Notes: a model not told the origin generated them from the letters alone. Counted from the stretch's first letter, positions 6,064 to 13,470 are shown. The stretch: DNA of 13,519 nucleotides from Symbiodinium natans (GCA_905221605.1 CAJNDS010001588.1:1-13519), one strand, 5' to 3'. A program made the numbers and translations.

Positions 6064-6878
6064 ATCAGTCGGAAGGGCTCTCGGTCCCGAACCTTGGAGG
6101 TTTATCATTCGGAAGGGCTCTCGGTCCCGAACCTTGGAGGTTTATCATTCGGAAGGGCTCTCGGTCCCGAACCTTGGAGTTTTATCATTCGGAAGGGCAA
6201 TTTGTTCCGAACCTTGGAGTTTTATCATTCGGAAGGGCTTTCGGTCCCGAACCTTGGAGTTTTATCATTCGGAAGGGCTCTCGGTCCCGAACCTTGGAGG
6301 TCTATCATTCGGAAGGGCAATCTGTTCCGAACCTTGGAGGTTCATCATTCGGAAGGGCTTTCGGTCCCGAACCTTGGAGTTTTTGTATCATTCGGAAGGG
6401 CTCTCGGTCCCGAACCTTGGAGGTTTATCATTCGGAAGGGCTCTCGGCCCCGAACCTTGGAGGTTTATCATTCGGAAGAGCAATCTGTTCCGAACCTTGG
6501 AGTTTTATCATTCGGAAGGGCTCTCGACCCCGAACCTTGCAGGTTTATCATTCGGAAGGGCAATCTGTTCCGAACCTTGGAGTTTTATCATTCGGAAGGG
6601 CTCTCGGTCCCGAACCTTGGAGGTTTATCATTCGGAAGGGCTTTCGGTCCCGAACCTTGGAGTTTTATCATTCGGAAGGGCTCTCGGTCCCAAACCTTGG
6701 AAGTTTATCATTCGGAAGGGAAATCTGTTCCGAACCTTGGAGGTTTATCATTCAAAGGGCTTTCGGTGCCGAACCTTGGAGTTTTATCATTCAGAAGGGC
6801 TTTCGGTCCCGAACCTTGGAGTTTTATCATTCGGAAGGGCTCTCGGCCCCGAACCTTGGAGATTTATCATTCGGAAGG
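6064..6878. repeat. 40-bp minisatellite, 20 units and a partial 21st
   Basis: Units start ATCATTCGGAAGGG and end CCGAACCTTGGAGGTTT, almost all exactly 40 bp. The exceptions are a 3-bp insertion in unit 8 and a 1-bp deletion in unit 18. The middle falls into three classes: A (CTCTCGG), B (CAATCTGTTCC) and C (CTTTCGG). Their order is A A A B C A B C A A B A B A C A B C C A. Since 40 is one more than a multiple of three and the + strand unit has no stop, all three + frames are open with a 40-residue period. I therefore do not call the 250-290-codon frames genes. The array stops at GGAAGG and joins a reversed telomeric tract. Confidence 0.96.
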
Positions 6879-6884
6879 TAAACC

Positions 6885-6919
6885 CCTGAACCCTAAACCC
6901 TAAGCCCTAAACCCTAAAC
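6885..6919 (-). repeat. Reversed interstitial telomeric tract (CCCTAAA)n, about 5 units
   Basis: CCCTGAA, CCCTAAA, CCCTAAG, CCCTAAA, CCCTAAA: the C-rich strand is on +, opposite to every other telomeric tract here. The first unit, CCTGAACCCT, matches the core string of the repeat field that follows. Confidence 0.92.
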
Positions 6920-7421
6920 AGAAAACCTTGAGTTTGATGTTCGAGGGCGGGTTGGGGAAAATTCAGGTCCTTACTAGGTTTCCCAAGCCAGTGAAAAACC
7001 GAACCCTGGCCCCTCGACGCCAGTGAAAAACCCGAACCCTGGCCCCTCGAGCCCGTGAAAAAAAAAACCAGTGAAAATCCTGAACCCTGGCCCCTCGAGC
7101 CCGTGAAAAAAAACGAAAACCTGAACCCCGGAGCCCCCAAGCCTACGAAGAAACTGAACCATCGGTGGAAAACATAGAAAACCAGTGAAAAACCTGAACC
7201 CTGGCCCTTCCAGACGCCAGTGAAAATCCTGAACCCTGGCCCCTCGAGCCCGTGAAAAAAAGAACCCTGGGCCCCCGACGCCAGTGAAAAACCTGAACCC
7301 TGGCCCCTCGAGCCCGTGAAAAAAAAAAACAGTGAAAAGCCTGAACCCTGGAGCCCCCACGTCTATGGAAAAGCTGAACAACCAGTGAAAAACCTGAAAA
7401 AACCAGTGAAAAATCTGAACC

Positions 7422-7834
7422 CTGGCCCTTCGAGACGCCAGTGAAAATCCTGAACCCTGGCCCCTCGAGCCCGTGAAAAAAAAAACAGTGAAAAACCTGA
7501 ACCCTGGAGCCATTTTGAGAGTTTGAAAGAAGCCCAGCGACGACAAAACGTCACGGAACAAATCGTACATATTTGATGGCTCGAAAAGTAGTGAAAAACC
7601 TGAAACCCTGGCCCTTCGAGACGCCAGTGAAAATCCTGAACCCTGGCCCCTCGAGCCCGTGAAAAAAAAAAAAAACAGTGAAAAACCTGAACCCTGGAGC
7701 CATTTTGAGAGTTTGAAAGAAGCCCAGCGACGACAAAACGTCACGGAACAAATCGTACATATTTGATGGCTCGAAAAGTAATGAAAAACCTGAAACCCTG
7801 GCCCTTCGAGACGCCAGTGAAAATCCTGAACCCT
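7422..7834. repeat. 190-bp tandem duplication with partial third copy
   Basis: Copy 1 is 7422-7607, copy 2 is 7608-7797, and a truncated third runs 7798-7834. The copies differ by one substitution (G at 7591, A at 7781) and by poly-A length (10 versus 14). Each carries about 80 bp found nowhere else in the window (7509-7590 and 7699-7780, starting GCCATTTTGAGAG). Confidence 0.93.
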
Positions 7835-7870
7835 GATTTTCCCCAACCCTCCCTCGAACAACACTCAAAA

Positions 7871-8178
7871 CCAGTGAAAAACCTGAACCCTGGCCCTTCG
7901 AGGGGCCAGTGAAAATCCTGAACCCTGGCCCCTCCAGCCCGTGAAAAAAAAACAGTGAAAAACTTGAACCCTGGAGCCCCCACGCCTACGAAAAAGCTAA
8001 ACAACCAGTGGAAAACCTGAAAAGCCAGTGAAAAACCTGAACCCCGGCCCTTCGAGGGGCCAGTGAAAATCCTGAACCCTGGCCCCTCCAGCCCGTGAAA
8101 AAAAAACAGTGAAAAACTTGAACCCTGGAGCCCCCACGCCTACGAAAAAGCTAAACAACCAGTGGACAACCTGAAAAA
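7871..8178. repeat. 154-bp tandem duplication
   Basis: Copy 1 is 7871-8024 and copy 2 is 8025-8178. They are nearly identical over the first 130 or so bases, with one clear substitution (CCTGG versus CCCGG), and diverge only at the right end. Both include CACGCCTACGAAAAAGC. Confidence 0.92.
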
Positions 8179-8240
8179 CCAATGAAAAACACTTCGATGA
8201 AAAACGTTGAGAAACCCGAACCCTGGCCCTTCGAGGCCGG

Positions 8241-8373
8241 CTTGTGCCCAAATCCACGAAGGTTTGTGCCCAAATCCACGAAGGTTTGTGCCCAAATCCA
8301 CGAAGGTTTGTGCCCAAATCCACGAAGGTTTGTGCCCAAATCCACGAAGGTTTGTGCCCAAATCCACGAAGCC
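8241..8373 (+). repeat. 22-bp array, forward block 1 (6 units)
   Basis: Unit GGTTTGTGCCCAAATCCACG plus AA, six copies with no internal change. Preceded by CTGGCCCTTCGAGGCCGG, the same junction as forward block 2. Its right half (8307-8371) is a perfect complement of the inverted block. Confidence 0.97.
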
Positions 8374-8397
8374 TCGAACCTTTATAATGTTCATGGC

Positions 8398-8462
8398 CTT
8401 CGTGGATTTGGGCACAAACCTTCGTGGATTTGGGCACAAACCTTCGTGGATTTGGGCACAAA
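8398..8462 (-). repeat. 22-bp array, inverted block (3 units)
   Basis: Three units in the opposite orientation, starting TTCGTGGATTTGGGCACAAA. This block pairs perfectly over 65 bp with 8307-8371 (26-base loop) and over 66 bp (8397-8462) with 8544-8609 (81-base loop). Confidence 0.97.
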
Positions 8463-8541
8463 TCCCGTGAAAAACCTGAACCCTGGCCCCCCGACGCCGG
8501 CGAAAAGCGTTGAAAAACCTGAACCCTGGCCCTTCGAGGCC

Positions 8542-8630
8542 GGTTTGTGCCCAAATCCACGAAGGTTTGTGCCCAAATCCACGAAGGTTTGTGCCCAAAT
8601 CCACGAAGGTTTGTGCCCAAATCCACGAAG
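8542..8630 (+). repeat. 22-bp array, forward block 2 (4 units)
   Basis: Four forward units after a short stretch of the CTGAACCCTGG field. Its left junction matches that of forward block 1, so the array plus its left flank was duplicated. Confidence 0.95.
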
Positions 8631-8662
8631 GGGTTTAACATTTAAATATATATAGTAGGAGA
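8631..8662. other. AT-rich spacer
   Basis: Short ATTTAAATATATATAG sequence between the 22-bp array and the telomeric tract. Easily unwound. No gene. Confidence 0.6.
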
Positions 8663-8800
8663 GGTTTAGGGTTTAGGGTTTAGGGTTTAGGGTTTAGGGT
8701 TTAGGGTGTAGGGTTTAGGTTTTAGGGTTTAGGGTTTAGGGTTTAGGGTTTAGGGTTTAGGGTTTAGGGTTTAGGGTTTAGGGTTTAGGGTTTAGGGTTT
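8663..8800 (+). repeat. Interstitial telomeric tract (TTTAGGG)n, about 19-20 units
   Basis: The longest telomeric tract in the window, G-rich strand on +. Variants GGGTGTAGGG and TTTAGGTTTTAGGG lie near 8703-8722. The right edge is GGGTTTGCCAGTG. Confidence 0.97.
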
Positions 8801-8947
8801 GCCAGTGAAGTTGGCGCCTAGAGAAATTGTTCTGGAAGTGTCTTTTGATAACACGAGAAAAAACACACTAGGGTGTATCCATTCTTTAAGGGTGTGCAGA
8901 TGTCATGCGGGGCTGTCCTGCATCAAAAAAAAAACTAAAAAAAAAAA
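8801..8947. other. Unique fragment ending in poly-A
   Basis: About 124 bp of non-repetitive sequence ending ATGCGGGG-CTG-TCCTGCAT, which can form a wobble-containing 8-bp stem (8905-8923). It is followed by A10, CT, A11 (8925-8947). The terminal A tract right after a hairpin recalls retroposed RNA, but I see no target-site duplication, pol III boxes or known RNA. An open frame starting at 8799 runs through it into the C-rich array. Its first 45 or so codons match no family I recognise. Confidence 0.5.
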
Positions 8948-9486
8948 CATCCCCCACTCCCCCACTCCCCCACTCCTTCACTCCCCCACTCCCCCACTCC
9001 CCCACTCCATGCCCCCGTCCCCTATGCCCCTATTCCAGATGCTCCTGTCCCAGATGTCTCCCTCTCAGATGCCCCCGCTCCTCCTCCGCCCTCCACTCTC
9101 CACTCTCCCCTACTCACGCTCTCCCACTCACCGCTCACTCTCCTCCACTCACTCCCCCCCATTCCCCCCCAATCCCCCCCACTCACTCTCTCTCACTCTC
9201 CCTCACTCACTCTCCCCTACTCACACTCCGCCACCCAGTCACACTCCCCCACTCACTCCCCCCCACTCACACTCCCCCACTCACACCCCACCCCCCCCAC
9301 TCCCCCACTCCCCCACTCCCCCATTTCACCACTCCCCCACTTCCTCCCCCACTTCCACTCCACTCCCCCCACTCCCCCCACTCCCCCACTCCCCCACTCC
9401 CCCCATTCCCCCCACTCCCCTCACTCCCCCCATTCACTCCTTTCTCTTCCCCCACTCCCCGCACTCCCTCCACTCCCCCCTCCCCC
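8948..9486. repeat. C-rich (CCCCCACT)n array, segment 1
   Basis: Basic 8-bp unit CCCCCACT with many length variants, CACTCACTC runs and a more mixed stretch at 9008-9130 (CCAGATG, TCTCAGATG). The 8-bp unit gives Pro/His/Ser/Thr-rich frames on + and Gly/Val/Glu/Trp-rich frames on minus, none credible as a gene. Confidence 0.93.
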
Positions 9487-9607
9487 GGAGTGGGAGTGGG
9501 GGAGTGGGGGAGGGTGGGGGAGGGGGAGTGGGGGGGGAGTTTTTGTGGGGGAGCGGGATTGGGGGAGTGGGGGAGTGGGGGAGTGGGGAGTGGGGGAGTG
9601 GGGGAGT
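9487..9607. repeat. Inverted (GGGGGAGT)n island
   Basis: About 120 bp where the same 8-bp repeat appears in the opposite orientation (AGTGGGGG), with a GTTTTTGTGG interruption. It lies between two long C-rich stretches, so both junctions are strand switches. Confidence 0.93.
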
Positions 9608-9625
9608 CCCACTCCCCCACTCCCC
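9585..9625. repeat. 18-bp perfect hairpin at the strand switch
   Basis: G-rich left arm 9585-9602, loop GGAGT (9603-9607), C-rich right arm 9608-9625. Pairing can resume past a one-base length difference because both sides are the same repeat. Confidence 0.88.
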
Positions 9626-10150
9626 CACTCCCCCACTCCCCCACCCCCCCACTCCCCACTCCCCCCACTTTCCCCCACTCCCCCACGACCCCCACTCCCA
9701 CTCCCCCACTCCCCCACTCCCCCACTCCCCCACTCCCACTCCCCCACTCCCCCACTCCCCCACTCCCCCACTCCCCCACTCCCCCACTCCCCCACTCCCC
9801 CACTCCCCCACTCCCCCACTCCCCCACTCCCCCGCTCCCCCGCTCCCCCGCTCCCCCACTCCCCCACTCCCCCACTCCCCCACTCCCCACTCTCCCCCAC
9901 TCCCCCACTCCCCACTCCCCCACTCCCCACTCCCCCACTCCCCCACTCCCGCCACTCCCCCACTCCCTCCACTCCCCACTCCCCCACCTCCCCCCACTCC
10001 CCACTCCCCCACTCCCCCACCACTCCCCCCGGCTCCCCCACTCCCCCACTCCCCACTCCCCCCACCTCCCCCCCACTCCCCCCACCCCCCACTCCCCCCC
10101 TCCCCCCCTCCCCCCCACTCCCCCACTCCCCCACTCCCTCACTCCCCCAC
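9608..10150. repeat. C-rich (CCCCCACT)n array, segment 2
   Basis: Very regular CCCCCACT to about 9890, with three consecutive CCCCCGCT variants near 9830-9855, then irregular. From about 10101 it is identical to the sequence from 11729. Confidence 0.94.
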
Positions 10151-10312
10151 CACTTCTCCAATGTGTCACGACATGCTACCACTCTCCCCCCACTCCTCCC
10201 CCATCCCCCACTCCCTTGCCCTCTTCTGGCCCAAGTCCAGGTTTCGGGCTCGAAACCCCCAACCTGGACCACTTCCAGCACTTTTCATGCACTGTATCAT
10301 GTTTCTGCAATA
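10151..10312. repeat. Cassette copy 1 inside the C-rich array
   Basis: A 162-bp non-simple insert, identical to 11779-11940. It starts CACTTCTCCAATGTGTCACG and ends GTTTCTGCAATA. It includes the nested inverted repeat at 10235-10269. There is no open frame of its own and no mobile-element ends that I can see. Confidence 0.95.
10235..10269. repeat. Nested, mutually exclusive inverted repeats
   Basis: Outer arms GTCCAGGTT (10235-10243) and AACCTGGAC (10261-10269) are perfect. Inner arms GGTTTCG (10240-10246) and CGAAACC (10251-10257) around GGCT are also perfect and overlap the outer left arm. Only one fold can form fully. The second copy lies at 11863-11897. Confidence 0.88.
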
Positions 10313-10582
10313 CCCCACTCCCCCCATTCTCCCACTCCCCCAACCCCCCAACTCCCCAACTCCCCAACTCCCCAACTCCCCCACTCCCCCACTCCCCCAC
10401 TCCCTCACGCCCCCACTCCCCCCACTCCCCCCACTCCCCCACTCCCCCACTCCCCCACTCCCACACTCCCCCACTCCCCCACTCCCCCACTCCCCCACTC
10501 CCCCACTCCCCCACTCCCCCACTCCCCCACTCCCCCACTCCCCCACTCCCCACCCCCCCACTATCCCCCACTCCCCCACTCC
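10313..10582. repeat. C-rich (CCCCCACT)n array, segment 3
   Basis: Includes a run of CCCCAACT variants at about 10340-10380, then regular CCCCCACT. It holds the position of the poly-C-containing stretch in the second copy. Confidence 0.92.
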
Positions 10583-11023
10583 CACGGTCTCGTCCGCTTA
10601 TAGGGGTTTTGGGGTTTCAGGCTGTCACGGTCTCGTCCGCTTCTAGGGGTTTTGGGCTGTCACGGTCTCGTCCGCTTCTAGGGGTTTTGGGGTTTTAGGC
10701 TGTCACGATCTCGTCCGCTTCCAGGGGTTTTGGGCTGTCACGGTCTCCTTCGTCTGCTTCTAGGGGTGTTGGGTGTCACGGTCTCGTCCGCTTCTAGGGG
10801 TTTTGGGGTTTTAGGCTGTCACGGTCTCGTCCTCTTCTAGGGGTTTTGGGCTGTCACGGTCTCGTCCGCTTCTAGGGGTTTTGGGGTTTTAGGCTGTCAC
10901 GGTCTCGTCCGCTTCTAGGGGTTTTGGGCTGTCACGGTCTCGTCCGCTTCTAGGGGTTTTGGGGTTTTGGGCTGTCACGGTCTAGGGGTTTTGGGCTGTC
11001 ACGGTCTCGTCCGCTTCTGGGGG
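10583..11023. repeat. 35/43-bp dimeric array, 12 monomers, copy 1
   Basis: Monomers begin CTGTCACGGTCTCGTCCGCT, then TCTAGGGG and TTTT. Two lengths alternate, 35 bp (ending TTTTGGG) and 43 bp (ending TTTTGGGGTTTTAGG), giving a 78-bp dimer. Variants include CACGATC at 10704, a CTCCTTCGTCTG unit at 10739 and a truncated monomer at 10976. All reappear in the same order in copy 2. Confidence 0.94.
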
Positions 11024-11062
11024 CTTTGAGGTTCCCACTCCCCCACTCCCACTCCCCCACTC

Positions 11063-11116
11063 CACTTCTCCAAGCCCTCTTCTGGCCCAAGTCCAGGTTT
11101 CAGGCTCGAAACCCCC
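11063..11116. repeat. Short form of the cassette, copy 1
   Basis: CACTTCTCCAA joined directly to GCCCTCTTCTGGCCCAAG and on to GGCTCGAAACCCCC. Compared with the 162-bp cassette it lacks about 60 internal bases and everything after CCCCC, including the AACCTGGAC arm. A CG to CA change also breaks the inner dyad. Confidence 0.88.
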
Positions 11117-11778
11117 CACTCCCCCACTCCCCCACTCCCCCACTCCCCCACTCCCCCACTCCCCCACTCCCCCACTCCCCCACTCCCCCCCCCCCAAAAA
11201 CGTCCCCCGCTCCCCCCCCCACTTCCCCCCCCCACTCCCCACGCCCCCCACCCCCCCACTCCCCCACCCCCCCACACCCCCACCTCCCCCCACATCCCCC
11301 ACGTCCCCCTCCCCCACTCCCACTCCCCCACATCCCCCACCCACTCCCCCACTCCCCGCACTCCTCCACTCCCCCCTCCCCCACCTCCCCACTCCCCCAC
11401 TGGTCCCCCACCCCACTCAACCCCCACCCCCCTCCCCCACCTCCCCAATCCCGCTCCCCCACAAAACTCCCCCCCACCCCCCTCCCCCCCCTCCCCCACC
11501 TCCCCCCACTCCCACTCCCCCCTCCCCCACTCGCTCCCCCACTTCCCCCACTCCCCCACTCCCCCATCCCCCCTACCACCCCCACTCACCACTCCCCCAC
11601 TCCCCCCCACCCCACTACACATCCCCACTCCCCCCACTCCCCACTCTCCCCCACGTCCCCACCTCCCCGTCTCCCCACTCCCCCACTCCCGCCACTCCCA
11701 CCACTTCCCCCCCACTCGCCCCCACTCCTCCCCCCCTCCCCCCCACTCCCCCACTCCCCCACTCCCTCACTCCCCCAC
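11117..11778. repeat. C-rich array, segment 4 (irregular)
   Basis: Regular CCCCCACT to about 11185, then irregular C runs with CCAAAAACGTCC near 11196, CACAT, CACGT and CACCT variants. The most heterogeneous C-rich part of the window. No gene. Confidence 0.9.
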
Positions 11779-11940
11779 CACTTCTCCAATGTGTCACGAC
11801 ATGCTACCACTCTCCCCCCACTCCTCCCCCATCCCCCACTCCCTTGCCCTCTTCTGGCCCAAGTCCAGGTTTCGGGCTCGAAACCCCCAACCTGGACCAC
11901 TTCCAGCACTTTTCATGCACTGTATCATGTTTCTGCAATA
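11779..11940. repeat. Cassette copy 2
   Basis: Identical to 10151-10312 by eye over all 162 bases. The complete identity contrasts with the divergent C-rich sequence just to the right. Confidence 0.95.
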
Positions 11941-11955
11941 CCCCACTCCCCCCCC

Positions 11956-12041
<86 letters not shown>

Positions 12042-12213
12042 CCCCCTCCCCCCCTCCCCCACTCCCCCACTCCCCCACTCCCCCACTCCCCCACTCCCCC
12101 ACTCCCCCACTCCCCCACTCCCCCACTCCCCCGCTCCCCCACTCCCCCACTCCCGCCACTCCCCCCTCCCCACTCCCCCACTCCCCCACTCCCCATCCCC
12201 AATCCCCACATCC
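11941..12213. repeat. C-rich stretch with an 82-nt poly-C run
   Basis: Positions 11957-12038 are 82 consecutive C bases, followed by TC6 units and then regular CCCCCACT. In copy 1 the matching place (10327-10582) has no such run. The complementary strand is 82 G. Either the tract has expanded or it marks an assembly or consensus problem. Confidence 0.9.
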
Positions 12214-12656
12214 CACGGTCTCGCTCCGCTATAGGGTTTTGGGGTTTTTTTAGGCTGTCACGGTCTCGTCCGCTTCTAGGGGTTTTGGGCTGTCACGGTC
12301 TCGTCCGCTTCTAGGGGTTTTGGGGTTCTAGGCTGTCACGATCTCGTCCGCTTCCAGGGGTTTTGGGCTGTCACGGTCTCCTTCGTCTGCTTCTAGGGGT
12401 GTTGGGCTGTCACGGTCTCGTCCGCTTCTAGGGGTTTTGGGGTTTTAGGCTGTCACGGTCTCGTCCTCTTCTAGGGGTTTTGGGCTGTCACGGTCTCGTC
12501 CGCTTCTAGGGGTTTTGGGGTTTTAGGCTGTCACGGTCTCGTCCGCTTCTAGGGGTTTTGGGCTGTCACGGTCTCGTCCGCTTCTAGGGGTTTTGGGGTT
12601 TTGGGCTGTCACGGTCTAGGGGTTTTGGGCTGTCACGGTCTCGTCCGCTTCTGGGG
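12214..12656. repeat. 35/43-bp dimeric array, 12 monomers, copy 2
   Basis: Collinear with 10583-11023 monomer by monomer. Differences cluster in the first monomer (GCTCCGCTATAGGG and a seven-T run). Confidence 0.94.
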
Positions 12657-12696
12657 GCTTTGAGGTTCCCACTCCCCCACTCCCACTCCCCCACTC

Positions 12697-12750
12697 CACT
12701 TCTCCAAGCCCTCTTCTGGCCCAAGTCCAGGTTTCAGGCTCGAAACCCCC
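12697..12750. repeat. Short form of the cassette, copy 2
   Basis: Identical to 11063-11116 at an offset of 1634 bp, again followed by regular CCCCCACT. Confidence 0.9.
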
Positions 12751-13470
12751 CACTCCCCCACTCCCCCACTCCCCCACTCCCCCACTCCCCCACTCCCCCA
12801 CTCCCCCACTCCCCCACTCCCCCACTCCCCCACTCCCCCACTCCCCCACTCCCCCACTCCCCCACTCCCCCACTCCCCCACTCCCCCACTCCCCCACTCC
12901 CCACTGGCCAAACTCCCCCACTCCCCCACTCCCCCCACTCCCCACTCCCCCACTCCCCCATCCCCACTCCCCCACCTTCCCCCACTCCCCCAACTCCCCC
13001 ACTCCCCCACTCCCCACTCCCCCACTCCCCCAACTCCCCCACTCCCCCACTCCCCCACTCCCCCTCTCCCCCACTTCCCCCACTCCCCCACATCCCCCTG
13101 CCTCCCCCACGTCCCCCACTCCCCCACTCCCACTCCCCCACTCCCCCACCTCCCCACTCCCCCACTCCCCCCCACGTCCCCCACGTCCCCCACTCCCCCC
13201 ACTCCCCCACTCCCCCACTCCCCCACTCCCCCACTCCCCCACTCCCCCACTCCCCCACTCCCCCACTCCCCCACTCCCCCACTCCCCCACTCCCCCACTC
13301 CCCCACTCCCCCACTCCCCCACTCCCCCACTCCCCCACTCCCCCACTCCCCCACTCTTCCACTCCCCCACTCCCCCACTCCCCCACTCCCCCCACACTCC
13401 CCCACTCCCCCCACACTCCCCCACTCCCCCCACACTACTCTCCCCACTCCCCCACTCCCCCCACTCCCCC
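12751..13470. repeat. C-rich (CCCCCACT)n array, segment 5
   Basis: About 18 uniform units, then an ACTGGCCAAACT interruption at about 12903, irregular units to 13200, and about 22 more uniform units. CACACT and CCACACTACTC variants appear at the right end. Confidence 0.94.

Larger units (their letters stand above)
6920..8240. repeat. Complex repeat field built on CAGTGAAAA / CTGAACCCTGG
   Basis: Irregular repetition of CCAGTGAAAAACCTGAACCC, then CTGGCCCCTCGAG or CTGGAGCC, then CCCGTG and short poly-A runs. Modules of about 20-80 bp are shuffled and partly duplicated. Two clear larger duplications are listed separately. Minus-strand frames rich in Phe, Gly and Ser stay open through it. They repeat and shift frame with poly-A length, so I call no protein. 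Confidence 0.9.
10101..12830. repeat. Two tandem copies of a ~1.63-kb segment
   Basis: Copy 1 starts near 10101 and copy 2 near 11729. Matching positions are offset by 1628 bp at the left and 1634 bp at the right. Each copy contains, in order, the 162-bp cassette, a C-rich stretch of about 260-270 bp, the 12-monomer GGGGTTTT-rich array, and the short element. The right limits fall inside C-rich repeat (about 11189 and 12830) and cannot be fixed. The C-rich internal part is the only piece that differs strongly. Confidence 0.9.

Noticed and set aside
6018-6903. Three overlapping + strand frames of 250-290 codons with 40-residue repeats
   Set aside because: Same cause: a 40-bp stop-free unit. 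The array is bounded by telomeric sequence and no start context or non-repeat domain is present.
8241-8630. Possible CRISPR array
   Set aside because: The 22-bp units are contiguous, with no variable spacers, and the telomeric context is eukaryotic.
67-8630. Unit lengths 31, 40 and 22 differ by 9 and all leave remainder 1 on division by 3
   Set aside because: Three values are too few to mean anything, and the units share no sequence.
6907-8641. Minus-strand Phe/Gly/Ser-rich frames of up to 296 codons
   Set aside because: Products of the CAGTGAAAA/CTGAACCCTGG repeats and the 22-bp arrays. Poly-A length differences between copies shift the frame.
8799-10698. Frames of about 600 codons rich in Pro, His, Ser and Thr, and minus-strand Gly/Glu/Trp frames
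   Set aside because: Translation of (CCCCCACT)n in competing frames. The only non-repeat part, the first 45 or so codons, matches no family I know.
10583-11023. GGGGTTTT units as a ciliate-type telomere
   Set aside because: They occur only as short parts of a 35/43-bp monomer, while every true telomeric tract in the window is TTTAGGG.
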